From: Aporrectodea caliginosa
Taxonomy: Eukaryota; Annelida; Clitellata; Crassiclitellata; Lumbricidae
Direction: 5' to 3'
Length of the DNA stretch: 64,000 bases
Assembly: GCA_020284085.1 (NCBI GenBank)
Contig: JACEVL010000110.1
Coordinates: 62,001 to 126,000, forward strand
Shown here in pieces: positions 57,405 through 64,000 of this stretch. The translations under genes and the position numbers were made by a program. Position 1 is the stretch's first letter. Every line of letters begins with the position of its first letter. A model generated the notes under the pieces. The model was not told where the DNA came from. It saw only the letters and a program-made list of their open reading frames with translations, and made no database searches.

Positions 57405-60035
57405 AATCAATCAATCAATCGTTTATTTGTAGCCAAACAACAATAAACAATAATATTACAAATCAGATTGCATTTTTAAGTATGGATTGTTGAATGCCAC
57501 AAGGGAAGGCCCTGAAGGGATCAAAGATCCCGCTAAGTAGGGACACCTCTATATAATTACAACAGAATATGTGGCGACCGAAAGATGCTTTACTTAGTAC
57601 AACAGTTGTTGACTTGATTAACATAAAAAATCTTAACTAACCTTAACTAATTTAAACTAAATATCGAAAGTAACAGGAATGAGTGGGAAGTGCAGTTAAA
57701 CACTTGGAAATAAAAGATTAATACATCAAAGCATTAATAATTACCTTCAACTAAATAAGTGCGAAGCTTATTCTTAAACAGTGTAAGTGAGGGAGATTTT
57801 CTGATTTCTTGAGGAATTTTATTCCAGGTAGTGGCACCAATAGATTTTATTGAGAACTGACGAGTGTTAGAGCGGGCAAAGACACTTCTATAATTTACGG
57901 AGTTTCTTGTTAAGTGGGAGTGAACCTCTGAGGCAAGATTAAAGAATCCCTTGTACACTGGAGGTAGTAGGCCTCGGTTGTACTTGTACATAAATTCACC
58001 GATTTGGTACAGCCTGAGCTGCTCTAATTTTAATACTTTAAAGTTAACAAATAGAGGGTTGGTATGAGATCCATAAGTAGTACCAGTCACTATACGAATC
58101 ATCCGTTTTGGCAAAGTTATCAGTCTTTGTAACCTTGTAGTGTAGGTTGAGGCCATACTAGATTACAATAAGCTAAATAAGGATATATGAGAGAGTAATA
58201 CAATTTTAAACGAATGGATGGAGGCAAGATATGTGCAGTACGGGCAATGATTCCGGTGTTTTTAGCAATTTTGGAGGAGATACTTTTTATGTGATCTTTC
58301 CATGTCATGTGCTGATCCACATAAACTCCCAGAAATTTTTTGGACTCAACTCGGGAGAGAGGAGTCCCATTATACTGATACTGCGAGGGACAAATTTTGC
58401 TATGAGACTTAAACAAAATAAAATTCGTCTTATTTAAATTAAGAGTAAGTTTGTTGGCACAAAACCAATCAGCTGCAAGCGATAGTTCAGCATTTACAAT
58501 TTGGAATAAGGTGTCCAGAGAACTATGGGAGTAGAATACGTTCGTGTCATCTGCAAATAATATAAAGTATAAGCGGGATGAGACATTAGGGAGGTCATTT
58601 ATGTATATGAGGAATAACAGGGGGCCTAAGTTAGATCCTTGAGGAACCCCAAATTTAATAGCTCTTAGATCAGAGAAAAGACCATTACAGTAGACACATT
58701 GCAAGCGATCTTCTAGGTAACTATTGAACCAGTGGAGTTGGGTACCACGTGTACCATATCTTTCTAATTTGCGCAATAGAATGCCATGATCAACCGTAGC
58801 GAAAGCCTTAGCAAGGTCAAAGAAAATTCCTAATGAGTATTCGTTTCTTTCGATTGCAGCCGATATTCTATCCTGCATGCTCAATAGAGACATAGAGGGG
58901 GAGTGTCCAGCTTGGAAGCCATGTTGAGATGGGAAAATTACATTGTTTTTAGTGATAAATTTATACAGACGCTCGTACATAATTTTTTCAAAGAATTTAG
59001 AAAAATAGGGTAGGACAGAGATAGGTCTATAATTTGTAAAGTCATCCCTCGCACCCTGTTTGAATATTGGCACAATTTTAGCGGTTTTTAAAGCTTGAGG
59101 AAAAGTACCATGGGTGAAAGAGCAGTTTATAATATCTGCTAGTGGTTGAGCCACACTGGCTAAATGCCTACTAGCTATGCAAGGGTCGATATCATCTACC
59201 CCTTTGCTATGGGAAAGACGAATTGAATGGCCCAAATTTAAAATCTCCTCAGGGAGGTTAAATTAAGCCCAAAAGATTGTGGAAGAGGAGGCTTCATAAA
59301 AGTGTTAAAGGAGTTTGAAGAATCTGGTATTTTATCAGCAAGAGATTTATCAATATTAGCAAAGTAATCATTGAATTTGTTAGCCATAACTTCAGGATTA
59401 TCAGTTCTGATTCCGTCAATAACCAACCCCTCAATAGTGGATTCCTGACTCCCCATTTTTACTAAGGATTTAATTAGTCTCCAAGTCTGTTTTAAATCGC
59501 TACTGTATTTGCAGAATTCAACAGCATAATAATTGCGCTCGGCTTTTATTCTAATGTTTTTAAATTTATTTCGATATACTGTGAATTTATTTTTATTGCT
59601 CAGTGTTGGATTTTTTACGTATTTTAAATAGAGTTGCTCCTTTTTCTACTAGATTTTAATAGTCCTTTGGCTGGTTAAAAGAAGACCCATTCTTACTTTT
59701 AGTGCAGATCTTAGGGAAGGCCTTCTCATAAGTATTTTTATATTGGGTTAAGAATAGATCGTATGCTTTATTAGTTTCTCCATTAAAACATGCATCACTA
59801 ACTGAAGACCAATTTAAGCGAGAAAGAGATTCCCCAAAATTGTCAATCCTCTCTTCAGTTATTAACCTAGAGACATAAGGCGTTGTTGGCCTAAGTTTCG
59901 AGGACATAAAATTAAACCTAACCAGTATTGGTAAGTGATCAGATATATCTGATGTCACAACTAACGACACACTGACCACAAGTATTCTGAACAGTTACCA
60001 GAAATGTTTAGCAACAAATCAATCCGATTTAACGT
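57405..60035 (-). mobile_element. 5'-truncated CR1-clade LINE
   Basis: On the minus strand the element starts inside the endonuclease domain near 60035 (NRIDLLLN, then SDISDHLPILVRF). It runs through the reverse transcriptase and ends with AAATAAACG followed by a GATT tetranucleotide tail (57405-57420). Microsatellite-like tails instead of poly(A) are typical of the CR1/L2 group. The truncation, and the stop and frame breaks at 59236-59660, make it non-autonomous. Confidence 0.85.
57734..59235 (-). pseudogene. CR1-clade reverse transcriptase
   Basis: A 371-residue frame (58120-59235) and a 140-residue frame (57734-58156) together cover the reverse transcriptase and its C-terminus. Motifs in order: AKIVPIFKQG, NYRPISVLPYFSKFFEKIM, FFDLAKAFATVDHGILL, FGVPQGSNLGPLLFLIYIND, FADDTNVFYSH, then KFLGVYVDQHMTWKDHI. 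The catalytic FADD is intact. A frameshift near 58130-58156 splits off the C-terminal part (ASTYTTRLQRL to RTYLVEGNY). Upstream frames at 59238-59979 hold broken endonuclease and linker sequence. Confidence 0.88.
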
Positions 60036-60644
60036 ATTGCCCGTTTATTTAAAAAAAAGCACGACGTTCCAGATTAATACTTGCTCTGTTCTGCTTTCGT
60101 GCGCAAACTGCGCATAAATCCCTACAAACTGCGAACACATTGTGGCAAACCCCGGTTCGTCTTTGACCAGAAAGCGTGACACACCTGTCGGGGTCAGAGC
60201 ACCAGGGATCGTAGGATGGGGGATTCTTCTCTCTCTTCTTCTTCGGTTACCAGGATGGTGAGCGAAATCCTCCCTTCTTCTTTCCCTGTTCCTGTCCGCG
60301 CTGATCGACCTTTCCCGTCGGCAAAGGGTTTTTCTTGAAGGCCACCGTCGATGCACTCTGACTAACTCAATGAGAAGAACGACTCGAAGACGTGTCAATG
60401 ATGAAATTCTTATTAACGTCAATGTCAACTCGACGACAATCAATCACGAAATAACTGCACAGAACTGACTGACTGCAACTGTCACACTACTACAACTGAC
60501 TAACTCTACAGAACTGACAACTCAACTGACTCTAGACAACCGACTTAACTGATCTCAATGACGACTACACCACAACCGATAATCAAGCAAACACACTCCC
60601 TTATATAGCCCCTTAAAACGCGCGAAACCCAGCCCAGGTCCCGG
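60036..60644. other. Interior of the hAT-like element, unassigned
   Basis: A 132-residue arginine-rich frame on the minus strand (60045-60443) is not recognisable. TTATATAG near 60601 and GACTGACTGCAACTGTC-type words suggest a repeat of some kind. I cannot classify it. Confidence 0.35.
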
Positions 60645-60735
60645 GGACCTAAGGGGGACTTAAGGGAGACTTAAGGGGGACTTAAGGGGGACTTAAGGGG
60701 GACTTAAAGGGGGACTTAAAGGGGGACTTTAACAT
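60645..60735. repeat. Short GGGGGACTTAA array
   Basis: About seven units of 11-12 bp (GGGGGACTTAA) are visible. They lead toward the 76-bp array, whose units also begin GGGGGACTT, so the longer unit probably grew from this core. Confidence 0.88.
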
Positions 60736-60790
60736 GCATTTCCCATGCATTAGATAGGGGACTTAAGAGGGGACTCAAGGGGGACTCAAA

Positions 60791-61325
60791 GGGGACTTGA
60801 CTAGGCGAAGAGAAAGCGGCTAACTTCAAAGGCAGCCGACGGACGACAGGCGTCGGCGGAGGAGAGGGGGACTTGACAGCGCGAAGAGACAGCGGCTACC
60901 TTCAAAGGCAGCCGACGGACGACAGGCGTCGGCGGAGGAGAGGGGGACTTGACAGCGCGAAGAGACAGCGGCTAACTTCAAAGGCAGCCGACGGACGACA
61001 GGCGTCGGCGGAGGAGAGGGGGACTTGACTGCGCGAAGAGACAGCGGCTAACTTCAAAGGCAGCCGACGGACGACAGGTGTCGGCGGAGGAGAGGGGGAC
61101 TTGACTGCGCGAAGAGACAGCGGCTAACTTCAAAGGTAGCCGACGGACGACAGGCGTCGGCGGAGGAGAGGGGGACTTGACTGCGCGAAGAGACAGCGGC
61201 TAACTTCAAAGGCAGCCGACGGACGACAGGCATCGGCTGAGGAGAGCGGGACTTGACTGCGCGAAGAGACAGCGGCTACTTCAAAGGCAGCCGAAGGCGC
61301 CGGGGTGGGAGAGGGGGACTTGCAA
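60791..61325. repeat. 76-bp GC-rich minisatellite, about seven units
   Basis: The unit starts GGGGGACTTGAC and includes AGACAGCGGCTAACTTCAAA and ACGACAGGCGTCGGCGGAGG. ACTTGAC starts are at 60795, 60871, 60947, 61023, 61099, 61175 and 61251, exactly 76 bp apart, and a last unit of 67 bp follows. Units differ at few positions. It lies inside the 57240-61962 element. Confidence 0.96.
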
Positions 61326-61392
61326 TGTCACACTTAACGAACCCAGGGGGGGACTTCGAACCCCATAACCCTTCAATTTTGTTACAACATGC

Positions 61393-61829
61393 TCAATAAT
61401 ATGCTTGTGAAGCTGGCGCGGGTACGAGGTCTTCCGCTATTGGTGCCAAAGTTGGATAAGAGGTCTGTCGATCCACACTCATGTTTTCTGCATCATTACC
61501 ACGAACAGAGCGAACACAACATCGACTCTTGTGTAGGTCTACTGCCGCTTCATAAAAAATAATATTCCCACACGCCACTTTCTACTTTTCGACCGCTACT
61601 TGGCTTAAACATTGTTCTCGTTGTCGTCGATTGTTTTTCGGCTTAGCGCTTACATTAATCAACGACAACACAACAAAAGGAAAAGGAACCGGAAGCGAAA
61701 TGAGCATAGAAAACTTATCGTAGACTAGAGTAGGATTACTATTTAAAAATAAGTAAGGAAAAAACCGATGTTTCAGAATTAAGTGAGGAAAAAAACTTAT
61801 GTTTCATTTTTCAAGTTAACGGTTTGTGA
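61393..61829. other. Unassigned interior stretch
   Basis: No gene or repeat boundary is recognised. A 61-residue minus-strand frame at its left is not similar to any family I know. Confidence 0.4.
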
Positions 61830-62161
61830 TTCTTCAGTTATACAGTTTTTGTTTTTCAGTTTCTATTACAGTTTCAGCTATTCAAAATTTTTCAGTAGTT
61901 TAAGTTTCAGTTACAGTTATTTTGCTATTTCATTTACAGTTTCAGTTAATAGAATAACACTGGTCCCAACACAGACTTCTCGCCAGTGTTATTGCGCCGG
62001 TTTTTTTACATGCTTCACATATCCTACGCTGTTGACTGTTATCTAAAGCATCTTATTCTCATTGCGTCGGATATAATCTTCGTTACTGTTAATACTGTAT
62101 GATATGACATGCACAAAAAGTATAGTAACACTTTGACCAACCGTTTAATTGTTGTTTCTAG

Positions 62162-62333
62162 ACATCGGATGCGCAATTCTCTTGGTCGGCTACCTGCAGA
62201 TGATGTGCTGGCACACAACAGCCTACAACCAGAGCGAAAGAATTCGTGTTCAGCTACTGCGATCCATACTTAGACAAGACATTTCTTGGTTTGACACACA
62301 CGACAGTGGCGAACTCAATACAAGACTTTCCGA
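62162..62333 (+). CDS. ABCB-type transporter, TM2 and intracellular loop 1 exon
   Basis: The exon follows the acceptor TTGTTTCTAG and ends before the donor GTAGGT at 62334. It has 172 bases, entering in phase 1 and leaving in phase 2. It encodes IGCAILLVGYLQMMCWHTTA (helix 2), then SERIRVQLLRSILRQDISWF and THDSGELNTRLS plus GA of the next Asp codon. The blocks RQxIxWFDxHDxGELNTRLxDD and YLQ are diagnostic of ABCB full transporters. The previous known exon leaves in phase 2, so one or more exons with total length 2 modulo 3 are missing between them. The gene continues past the window. Confidence 0.93.
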
Positions 62334-62446
62334 GTAGGTGCCGCCTATATAAAGTATGGATGTTTGCATGTATGTTTGTATTGTATTTTATTGTAATTTC
62401 GTTTAATCAATCTTATGTATACATGTACTACTTGTAGATGTAGTTA

Positions 62447-62471
62447 CCCGGCTTCGCACGGGTTATCTCTA

Positions 62472-62541
<70 letters not shown>

Positions 62542-64000
62542 CCCGGCTTTGATATGCATGGTTAACTTTGCTTTGGCTGGTGCTCACCGGGTACGGCCGT
62601 GTATTTGAATTTGCTCTAACCAATATATCGTTCCCGCTGGATTTGAAAATGTAAAATGTAAGCGTTCGCTTTTTTTCTATAGCGACCGAATAGCCTAATT
62701 ATGTCCTCGACCCTGCTCATTTTTCAATGAATTGATCGGATGAGTCCCAACCCTTCACCACCGCTCGCCCGTTTGAATGGACCCCACGCCAGTTAGGATC
62801 CCGACTTCCCGTGCAAGGACCGTGCTAGCCCAACATTTAAATGTCTGAAATAAGCCAGCATCGGGAAGCGAACCGCGATCCTCACACTCTCTATAATTTT
62901 ACATAGGCGCATGAGACGCAATATGCGCAACTCTTACCAAGGTAGCTACATGTATATGACGCATTTGGCTTGTCTAAAAAGTCCCGAAATGCCTTGCGAA
63001 TGCTCTATTTAGGAGGATCTGTGTCGTATGACGCTATGAGAAATCAGAAATGGCGGCGTAATTTTGCAACAGTAGGCCTAGTCATCACTTCGAAATTTGA
63101 AATCGTTCATATATCGGCGTTTAAAGTAAATTGCGAGCTGAAAATAGTCGCTTTTACCTACAAATTCGCTTAAGAACGTTTTGTAAAAATTTTCATAACT
63201 CTAGAGCAATACGTTTCGGGGCCTTTAGTGGGACGGACAAACAAAGAAGCAAACAAACAAACGGAAGGACAAACTTTGAGAAATATGTATGTACTAGCCG
63301 TTGCTGCCCGGCTTCGCACGGGTTATCTCTACCTTTTATATCGTTCCCGCTTGATTTGCGTACTGTAGTTAACTTTGGCTTCTTTGACTGGTTCTCACCA
63401 GGTACGCCCGTGTATATGAATTTGTTCTATCATAACTATATCGTTCCCGCTGGATTTCTATAGCGACAGAATAATTATAGCTTTCACCCTGCTCATTTTT
63501 CAATGAATTGATCGGATGAGTCCCAACCCTTCACCACCGCTCGCCCGTTTGAATGGACGCCTCGCCATTTAGGATTCACTACTCCACGTGCAATGAACGT
63601 GCTAGCCCAAGTTTAAAATTTCTGAAATAAGCCATCACCGGGAAGCGAACCGTGATCCGCACGCTCTCTATAGGCCCTACGCAACATGCGCATATCTTAC
63701 CAATGTAGTTAGATGACGTCTTTGGCTTGTTGGAGAAGTACCGAAATGCCCTGCGGATGCTGTATTGTAGGAGGCCGTGTGCCGTATGACGTTATGAGAA
63801 ATCAGAAATGGCGGCGTAATTTTGCAGTGGTAGTCCAGTTCTAAATTTAAAATGTCCGTGTATCAGCGTTTAAAGTAAATTGCGAGCTGAAAATAGTCGC
63901 GTTTACCTACACATTCCCATAAGAATGTTTTGTAAAAAATTGTAAATCGCTAAAGCGTTCCATTTCGGAGCCTTTAGCATACAAACAAATGGAAGGACAC
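62447..64000. repeat. Tandem copies of an ~860-bp dispersed repeat
   Basis: CCCGGCTTCGCACGGGTTAT starts copy 1 near 62447 and copy 2 near 63307. Shared words follow in the same order: TATATCGTTCCCGC, CAATGAATTGATCGGATGAG, CACCGCTCGCCCGTTTGAAT and GTAAATTGCGAGCTGAAAAT. Copy 1 holds a TA tract (62474-62537) and ends in an ACAAACAAACAAACGGAAGG tail. Copy 2 runs off the window with a similar tail. The class is unassigned, and the tail suggests a retroposed or tandemly inserted element. It lies in the intron after the TM2 exon. Confidence 0.8.

Larger units (their letters stand above)
57240..61962. mobile_element. hAT-like element with CAGTTA arrays, carrying a LINE and minisatellites
   Basis: The ends are CAGTATTATT at the left and AATAACACTG at the right, an imperfect inverted pair. 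The flanking 8 bp are GTCCCGAC (57232-57239) and GTCCCAAC (61963-61970), a 7 of 8 match. Subterminal zones are CAGTTACAGTTACAGTT-like hexamer arrays at both ends (57245-57390 and 61830-61950). This design mirrors the element at 21150-22667. The interior is occupied by a CR1-clade LINE and tandem arrays. No transposase is seen. Confidence 0.7.

Noticed and set aside
60791..61325. CRISPR-like array
   Set aside because: The 76-bp period has no variable spacers. It is an ordinary minisatellite.

Overview
The window is eukaryotic, repeat-dominated DNA. It has long introns, GT-AG exon borders, eukaryote-type transposons (Polinton/Maverick, hAT, piggyBac-like, CR1-clade LINEs, a Ty3/gypsy-type LTR element, a tRNA-derived SINE) and long AT, GA, TG and TTA microsatellites. 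Recurrent words such as TAGGCCTAC and ATTTATATAGCGC, together with a Gmr1-like retroelement, suggest a marine invertebrate, possibly a deuterostome. That placement is tentative. No bacterial-type operon is present.

The one recognisable host gene is an ABCB-type full transporter (P-glycoprotein/ABCB1-like) on the + strand. Three exons are visible: the N-terminal cytosolic exon (38482-38709), the TM1 plus extracellular-loop-1 exon (52641-52882) and the TM2 plus first intracellular-loop exon (62162-62333). Splice phases show that at least one short exon between the last two was not found. The gene runs off the right edge. Its introns hold an intact-looking antisense Gmr1-like LTR retroelement (46126-52081) and a hAT-like element (57240-61962) that carries a CR1-clade LINE and a 76-bp minisatellite.

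Left region, 1-11.4 kb: hAT-type elements with 8-bp target duplications, one nested in another, plus a telomere-like foldback at 9.1-9.6 kb. Middle region, 11.4-33.8 kb: a Polinton with 234/235-bp terminal inverted repeats and a 6-bp duplication (TTTCCC) sits in a MITE whose uninterrupted copy lies at 40.5-41.0 kb. The Polinton keeps a truncated integrase/chromodomain gene and a SAP-like gene, but its core is replaced by about 7.4 kb of other repeats. Most of that cargo, with the end of the SAP gene, is repeated in inverted orientation at 24023-33764, giving an imperfect palindrome with a 4-kb spacer. The spacer holds a hAT-like element with a nested piggyBac-like MITE, and a Mutator-like MITE.

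Region 34-46 kb: broken reverse transcriptase genes of several families, a 104/105-bp tandem array made from the C-terminal part of a reverse transcriptase, a SINE, and a 1.4-kb foldback dense in AGGTCA/TGACCT words. The right edge, from 62.4 kb, is a tandemly duplicated repeat of about 860 bp.

All coordinates and motifs were read by eye. Element boundaries backed by target-site duplications are firm. LINE fragment ends and family assignments below superfamily level are approximate.
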